Shown here one piece after another: positions 46,045 to 55,921 of a stretch of DNA of 64,000 nt. The first letter of the stretch is position 1, and every line of letters begins with the position of its first letter. The translations under genes and the position numbers were made by a program. Below the pieces are notes generated by a model, which did no database searches, had not been told where the DNA came from, and was given only the letters and a program-made list of their open reading frames with translations. The stretch comes from Verrucomicrobiia bacterium (GTDB lineage: Bacteria > Verrucomicrobiota > Verrucomicrobiia > Opitutales > Cerasicoccaceae), in assembly GCA_030432235.1 (NCBI GenBank), contig JAUIHT010000001.1, positions 558,001 to 622,000 on the forward strand. Direction: 5' to 3'.

Positions 46045-48239
46045 CTCGCCGTCGGCACGCCTGGCTCACCGCAGAGCCGGAAGCTCAGGCCTTCGCCGTG
46101 GAGTATCCAGGCGGGCACGGCGGACCATGGATGGCAGCGCGTATCCGTGTCGCGGCCTTCGAAGGATTCCCACCAGGTCGTGGTCTCCGGGTCGTCGGAC
46201 ATGATGGCCCAGGCTTCTTGCATCAAAGGCACGACGTCGTCCTCGTGCCCGGTCAGGATAAGGGCTTCGGCGAAGTACACCCAGAAGTAGGGGGTGCAAC
46301 GGCACAGTTGCGGATTCTTGCGGTCGGCGATGAGGCGTTCCATGAGCGCGCGTGCGTCCTCTCCCGTGACGATGCCTGCCAGGATTGCGAGTACTTGCGA
46401 TTGTGCGCTCCAGCCGAGCAGGGCGTTTTCCTCGTCGCGGCAGTCGGCGAAGTATTGGCGCTCCTCATCCCAGAATTGCGCCTGGCAGGCACGGCGAATA
46501 TTTTCGCTGTCCATCACGTCGCTGTCCAGAGAATGGGTGTAGTCGCAGGCTTCGACGGAGGCGTAGAAGCCGTCCAGAGCGATGGCGAGGAATGCGTTGA
46601 GGCCGAGCATTCGGCGGGCGCGTTCGATACCCGGATGGGAGAACTTGTGCCAGAGCCCGGGGTGATCGATAAAGACGATCTCGAACCGCCCACCGGGATA
46701 GTTTTCGATGATCTTGGGGTCGGTCTCGACCAGACCCGAATCACCGAGGTGTTCCTGGTACCACCGCAGCGTTTTTTCGGCTACGGGCAGGGCACGCCGG
46801 ACAGTGTCCAGGCGCTCGGGATGGGCGCGGCGGAAGACGTCCACCGCCCACACGGAGATGAGGCAGAAATCGAGCAGGAAGTGCGGTGGCTCCAGGCTGG
46901 AAAACATAGCAGAGGGCATGAGGCCGTTGTCGTGCTGCGACAGGCGAGTGACCTCAAGGAAGTGCTCGAAGAAAGCAGGCTCGTCGAAGAGCTTGCTGAG
47001 CCAGAGGGCATTCCACTGGCCGTCGGCGATGAAGAGCGCCTGCTCGCGGGTGGGGCAGTCGACGCTCGTTTCCTGGGTTGAGACTTGCAAGGTGCGGATG
47101 CTGACGTCCCAGAGGCGCTGGAGCTCGGTGTCGTCAGACTGGTAAGCTTGCGTCGGGGTAATGTCAGCCTCACGCCGCCAGGCAGAGAGAGCCTTCAGGT
47201 GCATGGGGGAGTTGTCCGGGCGGAGAACGATCAGCAGGTAGCGAAAGCCGTTATAGTTAAGCGTGCGAAAAGAACCGTCCGTGCCGGAGGCAAGCCAGCG
47301 GGTGGCATACTCGGCGTTACCGCGGAAGGCCCAGGGGCGCTCGTCGCGGAGCACTTCGGCGCCGTAGGTATCGACGATGCCGGAGTTCGCCTTGACGGTG
47401 AATTCGGTTTGCCCGACCACCTCTTCGCCGAGATCGAAGAAGAGCGCGAGGCCACCGTCGCCGGGATTGACAACGATGCCTTCGCCGGAGTCCCACGCTG
47501 ATTGCAGGGGCTTGACAGGCAGGTGTTCCCAGGGCTCTTCGTCGAGGATCTTGCCTAGTTGGCCTTCGCCGGTGTCGCCGATGACGGCTTCGGTGGAAAC
47601 GCGGGCGGCGGCACGGAGCGTGGTGGCGGGCATGGCCCATTCGCGCAGGGGCGGAGTGAGCCGGGGCAGGAGCGTGCTGTCAGGACGCTCAATGATGCTG
47701 GCACTTGGCCAGTCGGCGTCGTCGAAGTCAGGTTTTTCCCAGCCGTGTGGGTGCTTGGCGGAGTCGAACTGCTCCATCCAGCCCGTTGCCCAGGTTCGCC
47801 GTAGCCGTGTACTGATCCAGCCTCCTTGTTGATGACAACTCCAGGCATCTCCGGGAATGTCGATGGCTTCCCAGCGGCCCTCGCGCTTACCCAGCAGACG
47901 GCACCACAGGCCCGGCAGGCAGTCGGCGTGGCTCTGTGTCTTGACGCCGTAGTGATGCACCAGGATCGCGAGGTTCAAGGTCGCCGGGGTGTCGTCGACA
48001 GTACGGGTGTCCACATAGCTTCCCGGCCACGGGCAAGGGCAGGGGCCTTGCCCCAGATAGCGGTCGTTGGCCCAGGCGTAGTAGCGGGTGCTGGCCGCAA
48101 TTTGGACCGAAAGCGCCTCGTAGCGTTCCAGGCCAGTGATGCGTGCGCGGAAAAGCACGGTCTGGTTGGGGTGGGTTTCGGAGGTCCAGAGCCAGGTCGG
48201 GGCTTCGGGTAAGGGGATGGCGCTCAGGGCGTGCTTCAT
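46041..48239 (-). CDS. GH78-like alpha-L-rhamnosidase family protein
   Basis: 732 residues without signal peptide. N-terminal beta-domains (YYAWANDRYLGQGPCPCPWP) are followed by a helical (alpha/alpha)6 domain with STQETSVDCPTREQALFIAD, the block that in GH78 carries the acidic residues around the general acid. Later blocks are NGLMPSAMFSSLEPPHFLLD and TTTWWESFEGRDTDTRCHPW. The C-terminal SAVPAWILHGEG fits the usual end. The common DCPQRDE core is changed to DCPTREQ, so the family is clear but the specificity is not. It is 100 bp after the GH94-like gene on the same strand and is probably in the LacI-controlled unit. Confidence 0.78.
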   Translation of the reverse strand: MKHALSAIPLPEAPTWLWTSETHPNQTVLFRARITGLERYEALSVQIAASTRYYAWANDRYLGQGPCPCPWPGSYVDTRTVDDTPATLNLAILVHHYGVKTQSHADCLPGLWCRLLGKREGRWEAIDIPGDAWSCHQQGGWISTRLRRTWATGWMEQFDSAKHPHGWEKPDFDDADWPSASIIERPDSTLLPRLTPPLREWAMPATTLRAAARVSTEAVIGDTGEGQLGKILDEEPWEHLPVKPLQSAWDSGEGIVVNPGDGGLALFFDLGEEVVGQTEFTVKANSGIVDTYGAEVLRDERPWAFRGNAEYATRWLASGTDGSFRTLNYNGFRYLLIVLRPDNSPMHLKALSAWRREADITPTQAYQSDDTELQRLWDVSIRTLQVSTQETSVDCPTREQALFIADGQWNALWLSKLFDEPAFFEHFLEVTRLSQHDNGLMPSAMFSSLEPPHFLLDFCLISVWAVDVFRRAHPERLDTVRRALPVAEKTLRWYQEHLGDSGLVETDPKIIENYPGGRFEIVFIDHPGLWHKFSHPGIERARRMLGLNAFLAIALDGFYASVEACDYTHSLDSDVMDSENIRRACQAQFWDEERQYFADCRDEENALLGWSAQSQVLAILAGIVTGEDARALMERLIADRKNPQLCRCTPYFWVYFAEALILTGHEDDVVPLMQEAWAIMSDDPETTTWWESFEGRDTDTRCHPWSAVPAWILHGEGLSFRLCGEPGVPTAS

Positions 48240-48289
48240 GAAAGGATAGTTGCAAGCGGCGACAGAGGCGTCACCTGGGATGTGAATTT

Positions 48290-48308
48290 TAGCATTTGAA
48301 TTATGCTA
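48290..48308. other. stem-loop between the GH94- and GH78-like genes
   Basis: TAGCAT-TTGAATT-ATGCTA, a perfect 6-bp stem in the 100-bp gap. There is no T-run, so read-through between the two genes is possible. It could also be a protein-binding palindrome. Confidence 0.35.
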
Positions 48309-48339
48309 TGGCGAATCGGAACGGCGGGGAGCGGCCCGC

Positions 48340-50664
48340 TTAGAATGTTATTTGCAGGATGTTTTCGGTGGTGGGCCACTCGTCAGGGTTCAGGGGAGTG
48401 TCATCGACGGGAACGCCGTTAAGCAGGCGCGAGGCCGTGCCGGTTTTTTCCCACTCGATCTGGAGGACCTTTCCGCGCATGGTGCGCTTGAGCGACGCCT
48501 GCTTCCAGTCAGGGTGGGGCAGTTCACCGCGGATTTCGAGGCCGCCTATGCCGGCTTTGACGCCCATGATGCCCTCAATGGCAGTGCGGAAAGCCCAGCC
48601 TGCCGTGCCTGTGCGCCAGGAGAAATGGGAGCGCCCGGAAAGGTCTCCCGACTCCGGCGCGCAGTAGGAATTGGTCAGCGAATAAGGTTCCTGCCGGGAG
48701 ACGGCGAGCGGGTTGTCCGGGTTGTTTGGGAGCATGTCTTTCAACACCGTCAGGGCCTTGTCTCGTTGCTCTGCCAGACAAAGGGCGTAAGCCATGAACA
48801 TGGTGCCGTGGCAGTAGTTGCCACCATTTTCGAGGCGCCCGGGCTGGGTGGCGCTGAGGAGCCCGATGCGCTCGTCCAGGTCCTGATAGGGCGGAGTGAG
48901 CAGTCGGAAGCCGTGCACGGTTTGCAGATTCGTTTCGACAGCTTCGATCAATTGGGGGATTTGTTCATCGGTGGTGATACCGGCCAGGATGCTCCAGGCC
49001 TGAGGAAGCAGGTAGATGGAGCCCTCGTCGCAGGTCGGTGCGCCCACGGGGGTGCCGTCGTCGGTAAAGGCACGCGAGAACCACTGGCCGTTCCAGGCTT
49101 CCTTGCGCACGAGCTCGGTGAGCTCCGCGGCTTGCTTTGAGAAGCGGTAGGCCTCGTCTTTTTTCCCTGCCAGTTGGGCGATTTCTTCCATCCTGTGCAG
49201 AGATGCGACCAGTGCCATACTGGTCCAGACGCTTTGCCCCTTGCCGTCTTTGCCGATGCCGGTCAGGCGGTCATTCCAATCGCCGTAGGGCATGAGACAC
49301 AGTCCACGGTCACCACGATTTTCCCAAAGATAGTCGATGACCCGGCAGAGGTGCTCGTAGAGTGTGCCGGTTTCCTCCGACTCGAAAAAGGGCGCGATGT
49401 GATCGAGCGTGGTGAGATCGCCGGATTCCGCCAGATAGGCGTGGGTGGCAAAGATGAGCCAGGTGCCGCCGTCGTTGTAAGGCTTGCGGTTGATTGGACC
49501 CCAACTGCGCACGGTCCGCCCATCGGCAAACTGATAGGGCAGGCAGTCGAGGATCATCTCGCGGGCGCGTTCGGGATCGAGGAGTGTGTAGGCCCAGGCA
49601 TCCTGATTGCCGTCGCGGAATCCCTTGCCCCAGCCGCGATTCCAGTAGGCGCAGTAGTGGAGCTGATGCTTGATCCAGGTGTTGACGTAGAGGTTGAAGG
49701 TCGCGTCGGGGGTCTGGACATCCAGGCGGCCGTAGAGCTCCTCAAGGCGCTCATTTTGCGTAGCCTTCGTGTATGCGACATCGGAGAAGCGCACGACTGG
49801 TAGTGCATCCAGTGCTATGCCCGGTTTATCGGGCAGGCCCAGGGTGAAGAGCAAGGACTCGGATTGCCCCGGCTGGAGCGGGCAGTCGACGTACCCGGCA
49901 AGGATGGGGGACTCGACAGGCGTGTGAGCGGTGGGCCAGCCTTCCAGAACGGCATCCGGGCGGTTGAGCGAACCGTAGATGCCGGTGAAGTCCTCGCGGT
50001 TGAAGGCGGCGCCGTCGAACGCCTGCGTGCACTCCAGAAAGGCGGCGTGGGTTCCGTTGCGGACGTTGCGATTATTAAGGATAAGCCGATGGCCCTGCTG
50101 GCTGGTCTTGGCCTCGAAGCGATCCAGCAGGCTGTACTCGCTTTTTTCGGGCCTGAGGTGCAGATCCGTGAAGAAGACGACGCGCCAGGTGGTCGTATCG
50201 CCGCCGCGATTGAGCACTACGACTTCGTAGTATTCTCGAGGCTGGGAGGCATCGACGGAGTGGATTAAAACGACGCGGAGACCGTACTGCTCTATTGTCG
50301 TGGTGCTGGTGCGGAGGCCTACGCGGTGTTCGTAGAAATCAAAGTCTTTATGGCCCATCGGGCTGACACTCGGGCAGAAACATTCTCCAGTCTGCGTATT
50401 CAGCAGGTAGAAGTATTTCTCCCCGGTCCAATTGAGCAGTACGATAGTACCATCGTTATAGCGATAATAACTGATGCCGCCGGAATGTTGCGTAGGCTGT
50501 GCGTTATAGCGCCCGTTCCAAAGTATATTCTTCCAGGGACGAGGGGCAAAAGGCGTATTTAAAACGTATTCGTGCGCATCCAGATCGAAAAAACCCCAGG
50601 GTGGGGTGGGGTGAATCGAGCGTTTCGATGCGACCGGTCGCAAGGTTTCGAGAAGTTGACCCAT
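48340..50664 (-). CDS. GH94-like glycoside phosphorylase
   Basis: Reversible phosphorolysis of a beta-linked disaccharide or oligosaccharide to a sugar 1-phosphate, in the cytoplasm. The 774 residues match the family size. An N-terminal beta-sandwich is followed by a helical barrel with GKGFRDGNQDAWAYTLLDP, YGDWNDRLTGIGKDGKGQSV (general acid D465 in the WND motif), and SGRSHFSWRTGTAGWAF, the phosphate-binding end block. All core motifs are present. Cellobiose, chitobiose and similar phosphorylases share them, so the substrate is open. The start is next to the LacI-type gene, with an operator-like palindrome between the two. Confidence 0.88.
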   Translation of the reverse strand: MGQLLETLRPVASKRSIHPTPPWGFFDLDAHEYVLNTPFAPRPWKNILWNGRYNAQPTQHSGGISYYRYNDGTIVLLNWTGEKYFYLLNTQTGECFCPSVSPMGHKDFDFYEHRVGLRTSTTTIEQYGLRVVLIHSVDASQPREYYEVVVLNRGGDTTTWRVVFFTDLHLRPEKSEYSLLDRFEAKTSQQGHRLILNNRNVRNGTHAAFLECTQAFDGAAFNREDFTGIYGSLNRPDAVLEGWPTAHTPVESPILAGYVDCPLQPGQSESLLFTLGLPDKPGIALDALPVVRFSDVAYTKATQNERLEELYGRLDVQTPDATFNLYVNTWIKHQLHYCAYWNRGWGKGFRDGNQDAWAYTLLDPERAREMILDCLPYQFADGRTVRSWGPINRKPYNDGGTWLIFATHAYLAESGDLTTLDHIAPFFESEETGTLYEHLCRVIDYLWENRGDRGLCLMPYGDWNDRLTGIGKDGKGQSVWTSMALVASLHRMEEIAQLAGKKDEAYRFSKQAAELTELVRKEAWNGQWFSRAFTDDGTPVGAPTCDEGSIYLLPQAWSILAGITTDEQIPQLIEAVETNLQTVHGFRLLTPPYQDLDERIGLLSATQPGRLENGGNYCHGTMFMAYALCLAEQRDKALTVLKDMLPNNPDNPLAVSRQEPYSLTNSYCAPESGDLSGRSHFSWRTGTAGWAFRTAIEGIMGVKAGIGGLEIRGELPHPDWKQASLKRTMRGKVLQIEWEKTGTASRLLNGVPVDDTPLNPDEWPTTENILQITF

Positions 50665-50682
50665 TGTATTCAGACTAAAAAA

Positions 50683-50696
50683 CTATAACGTCATAG
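50683..50696. promoter_or_regulatory. LacI-like operator between the GH94-like and lacI-type genes
   Basis: CTATAACGTCATAG, an almost perfect palindrome, 18 bp before the GH94-like start and 80 bp before the lacI-type start. Its place between regulator and target is the classical one for a local LacI-family operator. Confidence 0.65.
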
Positions 50697-50776
50697 CAAT
50701 CTTAAAATCAGGGCTTGTCTGTGATAGTCGTTTCATGGTTGGATGTAGGCTTTACCTGTTCTGCAACGTTTCAGTT

Positions 50777-51835
50777 ATGCCGAAGAAGAAATCAGCGGTA
50801 TCGAAAACCGGTCGCCCCACCATATTGCAGCTTGTTGAGATCACAGGCTTTTCCCAAGGCGCTATTTCGCGTGCTCTCAATGGGCAGGGCGGAATCAGTG
50901 ACGCGACCCGGATGAAAATCCTCAAGTCCGCGCGTGAGATCGGTTACTATCCGAACCCGTCCGCGCGCAATTTCAAGCGGGGTTACACCAAGCGTATAGG
51001 CATGCTCCTGCCCAACCTGGCCAATGCCAATTACTCGGAGCTATACGAGAATCTGGACTTGGTGACGGCGGATCGCGACTATTCCTCGATTCTTGCGCTG
51101 ACCCACCAGTCTTCCGAGCGGGAGCGGAACCTGATGTACCAGCTTTCAGCCGGAGAGGCGGATGGGTTGGTAATCAACCCGGTATCCAATCTCGATAACC
51201 TGGAGGATTATAAGCGCTTGAGATCCTGGCGCTACCCCCTGCTCTTCATCTACCGGAGCTATGAGGGCTTCGATACGCTATTCGTTGATTACAACGCCAG
51301 TATGCTGAAGGCGCTGCAATACCTCCGCGATGTGGGGCATAAGAAAGTGGCCTATGTCGGATTTACCCCGCCTAGCCGGACACCCACCGGTAAGCAGGCG
51401 GTATTGCTCGAATTGCTGAAGGATTTGGGCATGGAATACGACCAACGCCTGTCCGTGCCCGGCATCGATGCGGAGGAAGCCGGTGTGGAGTCCTTCCGTC
51501 AATGGCGGGAAAAAGGTAAGATGCCCACTGCGGTTGTCGCCTATAACGACCAGACGGCGATCTCCATCTACAGAGAAGCGCGCCACTTGGGTATTGATGT
51601 GCCGGGCGACATCTCCCTCTTGGGCAGTGATGACATCGCGGCGTCCGAGCCGCACGATTTGTCGACTGTTCGCGTGGAGCGCTCGCTTATGGCCCGTACG
51701 ATCTTTGAAATGCTGGAAAACCGGATGAAGCACTTCGATTCGCCCATACGGGTTCAATCCATTCGTTCCGAGTTTATCCTGCGTAATTCCATGGGGCCGG
51801 CAAGCCGTGGTAAAGGCGCCTCGCTTTCCACCTGA
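50777..51835 (+). CDS. LacI-family transcriptional regulator
   Basis: 352 residues from ATG 50777; the upstream Met at 50735 adds 14 residues not seen in the family. The N-terminal helix-turn-helix is TILQLVEITGFSQGAISRAL, followed by the hinge (IGYYPNPSARNFKRG). The periplasmic-binding-like core shows RIGMLLPNLANANYSELYEN, HKKVAYVGFTPPS and ISLLGSDDIAASEPHDLSTV. It likely binds a sugar and represses or activates the neighbouring genes. Candidate sites of CTATAACGTTRTAG type lie at its own promoter and before several nearby genes. Confidence 0.93.
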   Translation: MPKKKSAVSKTGRPTILQLVEITGFSQGAISRALNGQGGISDATRMKILKSAREIGYYPNPSARNFKRGYTKRIGMLLPNLANANYSELYENLDLVTADRDYSSILALTHQSSERERNLMYQLSAGEADGLVINPVSNLDNLEDYKRLRSWRYPLLFIYRSYEGFDTLFVDYNASMLKALQYLRDVGHKKVAYVGFTPPSRTPTGKQAVLLELLKDLGMEYDQRLSVPGIDAEEAGVESFRQWREKGKMPTAVVAYNDQTAISIYREARHLGIDVPGDISLLGSDDIAASEPHDLSTVRVERSLMARTIFEMLENRMKHFDSPIRVQSIRSEFILRNSMGPASRGKGASLST

Positions 51836-51902
51836 TTGGATGGTTAAAAGGGTATTCTCGGAATTCACACCTTTTTGCTTGCTTGTGAATGATGCATCCC
51901 TA

Positions 51903-51916
51903 CTATAACGTTGTAG
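51903..51916. promoter_or_regulatory. LacI-like operator before the second Verru_Chthon A-like gene
   Basis: CTATAACGTTGTAG, 104 bp before the start at 52021. Three bases later comes a good promoter: TTGACA at 51920-51925 and TAGGCT at 51943-51948 with a 17-bp spacer. The operator therefore touches the -35 region. The left half also contains TATAAC, so a second promoter is possible. Confidence 0.65.
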
Positions 51917-51919
51917 TAA

Positions 51920-51948
51920 TTGACATATTTGCCCTTCCCCGGTAGGCT
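51920..51948 (+). promoter_or_regulatory. sigma-70-like promoter of the second Verru_Chthon A-like gene
   Basis: Consensus -35 TTGACA, 17-bp spacer, -10-like TAGGCT (weak). Transcription would start near 51955 and give a leader of about 65 bases. Confidence 0.5.
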
Positions 51949-52020
51949 TCGGTCCGCCCCAAAGCCTTTCTTTATCAAGTTCTTCTCGTAAATTCCCCGC
52001 CCTCATCCGAGGCAGCCCCG

Positions 52021-55000
52021 ATGAAACGGATACCTCAACAGATTTCCACTATCCCAGACGGAAAGTTCTTCCGTCCTCCGGCAGAATGCCAGGAGCGTGG
52101 CTTTGCCCTGATACTGGTGATTTCATTGATGGGCTTCCTCCTGGTGCTGTTGCTGGGGATGCTGGCTGTGGTTCAGGTGGAGCTTGCCGTGTCGTCGACC
52201 CAGCGGTCCCACGAAGAGGCGCGGCAAAATGCTCTCTACGGCCTGAATGTGGCACTCGGTACCCTGCAAAAGCAAATGGGGCCGGACCAGCGAGTCAGCA
52301 CCTCGGCCCAACTCTTTGACAAAACACTCAGGGATACGTCGCCACTGGTCAATTTGACCGGTGTATGGGACACCGTGGAAAGCAATGACGACGGTTCTCC
52401 CAAGCTCATCGGTTGGCTTATATCTGGCCACGAGGATGACAACGAGTTGCCCGATGGAATAAACCCCGTGCAGGCCGACGGCACGCCGGCGGATCCGAAG
52501 CTTGAGGCGCTCATGTTGGGCGGCGGCAGCGTGGTGGATGGCCAGGTGGAGGATTACGTAGCCGCACCCAAGGTGGATATCGACGCGACCGGCCAATACG
52601 CCTATTGGGTGTCGGACGAGGGTCGCAAGGCCCGGATCAACCTGGCCAGCCGTACCGAGCGCGGGGAGGCAGCCTTTGCCGGAACGACGTCGAACGTCCA
52701 GACGCGCCTCGATTTGAGCAGCCCCAGCCGGGCCAGCGCCAGCGTCTTGACCGGTCTCGAATCCATGCTGTTCGACAACGATACGAATCTGGCCAAAAAC
52801 GTCTATCACTCGGCCAGCCAGGCCGAATTGATGCTCAGCGAACCCGGCGGTGGTGCTTCCTGGCAGGATGCATTGCCAGAGTTCTATCACGATACCACGT
52901 TTCACTCCGTGGCGCTTCAGACCGACACCCGCAACGGCGGTTTGAAAAAAGACCTCAGCCTCCTCTTTGAGCTGAGCGAAGAAGATTTCGCCAAGACGCC
53001 CTATACCGGCAGCAGCTCCGATGAGGCTTTTGATGACTGGCCCGCCTCCGTCCTGCCGCCCACAGACTCCAATTACACCGACCCGGCTACCAACGATGGC
53101 GTCAGCTATGTGTTTAAGGAACCTGTGCCCGAGTATGGAGCGAATGCTTTTATTCGCGGCCCCACATGGGCATACCTGCGCAGTTTTTACCGACTATACT
53201 ACGATGTCCAAAACAACGGGATTGAGCCGGTAATCGAGACAAGGCCTTTTTCTCCAAACACGGAGCACATGAATAGCCTTTTTCCCGGAAAGGGTGGCAA
53301 GCATGGATATTTAGCGACTTTGGAAGCTGATGATGGCGGCGATGTGCGAACCAAGGATGGCTTTGTAAATTCCACTGTAGAGGTAGATAAAGTTACGGAG
53401 CAAGTTACCCGCCTTACTGGTCACCCGGTTATGCCAGTCATGAATCGAGCTATATGTACGGTCTCACTTTACAACGATCAAAATGTTCCGGAGTATAACT
53501 TAATTAAAACTGAAGGTCAAAGAGGAGATGATGGTACAACCTCGCCTACGACATATGAATATGTCCCTACAGGAGGAAAAACCGATGCCTTGGCATTACT
53601 TATCGAGCCGTTTGTTTACCTCTGGAATCCCTATAACGTAGCCATAGAATTTGATGGAGGGTTTAAAATTAATATGGGCTCTATTCCATTCCTGATATCG
53701 GTTACCCCAGCGGGAATGAACGTGGATATCATTAGTTATGATGGCTTGGATAGCAGTGATTTCGAACAGCCTCAAATGACTGGGGTGCTTGCGGACTGGG
53801 CTAAGATTAATCATGACAAGTTTTTTAGTTTGGTTTTTATGGTGGGGGATACTGGGCAGCCTATTCGTATGGAACCCGGTGAAGTAATGGTTTTTTCCTC
53901 CAGCTTTACCTCTCCTAAGTCATACAAAGAACTCGATGACGAATATGGCCACCGCGTGCTCCCGCTTTCAGCTGGATTTAATGGAAATGGGGGCCTGGTT
54001 TTAGGACGGCGTCGCAATACCGCAGACAATTTTGGAGTCCTAGTTGAAAATTATCTGGTGAATCGTGTTAATGGCCAGGCGGTATACGACAATGTGGTTA
54101 ATCCTTTTGGAACATTTCATCAAATAGTGATGGATCCGCTATCGCCAGATGACTATGTGGTTAACCTTAAGCTTTGGGGAGACCGATATGCCTACATCCC
54201 TCATGACAGAGAGAAGGAAGGCAGCGTCGATTCTCTCAATGACAGCACTGTTTATGGTTATATCCCTCAAGATGAAATTGATTCTGGAGGAAATGCAAAT
54301 TCCATTGATACCGACTATCAACGCATTTGGTTAGAGCTCTTGGCGCCTGATGGTAATCCAAGTGTTATGGGCTGGATGGAAGGTGATTTTCCCAAGCCTG
54401 TAAATATAGGGCAGGTAGCCGTACAAGGTAAGTTCCCCTTGTTTTATTACGGTTTCTATCAAAATCCGGTCACTCCAGATACTGACAAGGTTTTATCGAC
54501 ATCAGAGTTTAATGGAACCATGTCACCCTTTGGTCATGCCGATCCGCAGTTCGCTAATTTTATTGTCGATGGACCGCCCTATTCTATTCAGACGGCCCCT
54601 TTGACAGACTCTACACTTGATGAAATAGCCCATGATGGTGATCATGGTTTCTTTGGCACCACTTATAGTGATAGTGGAGGAGTGACTCATTTGACTGTCT
54701 CAGAGATACCGACTTATCCGCTGCAGTCGCTGGCCTCTTTACAACACGCACGGCTATCACAGACTGTTTTTCAGCCGGGCTTGGCCATCGGTAATTCATG
54801 GGCGACTGGAATGGTCCGTAGAGATGTGGCTTATCGGGCGAATGATGGTCGTTATACGCAGTATGACCTTTCCTATCTGAGTAACGAAGCGCTTTTTGAT
54901 AGCTACTTCTTTTCCAGCCTGACACCCGAGGTAGATCTGAGCGGCAATGTCCAACAGGGCGCGAATTTGGAAACCACCCTAACGAATATGGCGAACGAAG

Positions 55001-55920
55001 CACAGGCCACGGGTGAGTTTCCACAGTTGCGTAATCAGCGCATGGCCTTTATTGGAGACAGTGAAAGCTTGGAGGGTGGCGGTTCTTCGGCGTTGGTGGA
55101 GGATCTTTCTTCTCTGGATGGCTTTTCAGCATCTGCATCCTATTTCGGTGTGGCTGGCGGCTTTAATATCAACAGTCTTTCGGTTGATGCTTGGGATAGC
55201 CTACTGGCATCGACACTTGGAGCTGATTACAGCTATCTGAACCCGTCTGGTGGCATGGCGACAGTCGACAATGATCAGTTAACAATCCTGCCGCGTACTA
55301 CCTTGCCTAATGCAACCTCCGACAGCGAGTGGCTCGGGCCTAAGGGCTTGACGCCGACTCAGCGGCATGACTTGGCCAAGGAGATCGTCAAGCAGATTAA
55401 GTTACGCGGGCCCTACCTGAACTTGGCGGACTTCGTGAATCGTGAATTGACGACTTCCAGTGTCATGAGCGGCGAAGGTGAAACTATCTTTCCCGGCAAA
55501 GCCGGTGCTATTCAGGCCGCCATCGACAGCTTGGCTATAAACAGCGGCCAGCATTACAATGAAGCGTATGATCAAGGTGTTACTAGTGCATTTTACAAGG
55601 ATAACGTCACGACGAAGACCGGCGTGGGGACACCTCAGTACCTGACTCAGGCTGATGTGCTGACGCCGTTGGCGCCGCTATTGTCCGCGCGCTCAGATAC
55701 TTTTGTTATTCGTGCTTATGGGAATGTGAAAAACCCATTGGACGATACGGTAGTCTCCGAAGCCTGGTGCGAAGCGGTTGTACAGCGGGTTCCAGCCTAC
55801 GTTGACAGTACGGACTCCGCCAATACTCCTGTGGGAGGCCTTGACTCCGATGTAAACAAGGATTTTGGCCGCCAATTCAGAATTCTGTCGGTCCGTTGGC
55901 TTAGCGAGGGGGATGTGTAA
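52021..55920 (+). CDS. Verru_Chthon cassette A-like giant pseudopilin-type protein (copy 2)
   Basis: 1299 residues, paralogue of the gene at 40265. The prepilin-like segment is QERGFALILVISLMGFLLVL, again without Glu at mature position 5. Shared blocks: ARQNALYGLNVALGTLQKQ, GPDQRVSTSAQL, SLASLQHARLSQ, FNINSLSVDAWDSLLAST, LRGPYLNLADFVNRELT, LTQADVLTPLAPLLSARSDT and AWCEAVVQRVPAYVD. The stretch from about 53220 to 54950 is much more AT-rich than both ends. The helix-hairpin-like NLADFVNR region recalls GspK, so a tip role in a pilus-like or secretion fibre is a reasonable guess. It is followed one base later by the small secreted partner. Confidence 0.75.
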   Translation: MKRIPQQISTIPDGKFFRPPAECQERGFALILVISLMGFLLVLLLGMLAVVQVELAVSSTQRSHEEARQNALYGLNVALGTLQKQMGPDQRVSTSAQLFDKTLRDTSPLVNLTGVWDTVESNDDGSPKLIGWLISGHEDDNELPDGINPVQADGTPADPKLEALMLGGGSVVDGQVEDYVAAPKVDIDATGQYAYWVSDEGRKARINLASRTERGEAAFAGTTSNVQTRLDLSSPSRASASVLTGLESMLFDNDTNLAKNVYHSASQAELMLSEPGGGASWQDALPEFYHDTTFHSVALQTDTRNGGLKKDLSLLFELSEEDFAKTPYTGSSSDEAFDDWPASVLPPTDSNYTDPATNDGVSYVFKEPVPEYGANAFIRGPTWAYLRSFYRLYYDVQNNGIEPVIETRPFSPNTEHMNSLFPGKGGKHGYLATLEADDGGDVRTKDGFVNSTVEVDKVTEQVTRLTGHPVMPVMNRAICTVSLYNDQNVPEYNLIKTEGQRGDDGTTSPTTYEYVPTGGKTDALALLIEPFVYLWNPYNVAIEFDGGFKINMGSIPFLISVTPAGMNVDIISYDGLDSSDFEQPQMTGVLADWAKINHDKFFSLVFMVGDTGQPIRMEPGEVMVFSSSFTSPKSYKELDDEYGHRVLPLSAGFNGNGGLVLGRRRNTADNFGVLVENYLVNRVNGQAVYDNVVNPFGTFHQIVMDPLSPDDYVVNLKLWGDRYAYIPHDREKEGSVDSLNDSTVYGYIPQDEIDSGGNANSIDTDYQRIWLELLAPDGNPSVMGWMEGDFPKPVNIGQVAVQGKFPLFYYGFYQNPVTPDTDKVLSTSEFNGTMSPFGHADPQFANFIVDGPPYSIQTAPLTDSTLDEIAHDGDHGFFGTTYSDSGGVTHLTVSEIPTYPLQSLASLQHARLSQTVFQPGLAIGNSWATGMVRRDVAYRANDGRYTQYDLSYLSNEALFDSYFFSSLTPEVDLSGNVQQGANLETTLTNMANEAQATGEFPQLRNQRMAFIGDSESLEGGGSSALVEDLSSLDGFSASASYFGVAGGFNINSLSVDAWDSLLASTLGADYSYLNPSGGMATVDNDQLTILPRTTLPNATSDSEWLGPKGLTPTQRHDLAKEIVKQIKLRGPYLNLADFVNRELTTSSVMSGEGETIFPGKAGAIQAAIDSLAINSGQHYNEAYDQGVTSAFYKDNVTTKTGVGTPQYLTQADVLTPLAPLLSARSDTFVIRAYGNVKNPLDDTVVSEAWCEAVVQRVPAYVDSTDSANTPVGGLDSDVNKDFGRQFRILSVRWLSEGDV

Positions 55921-55921
55921 T

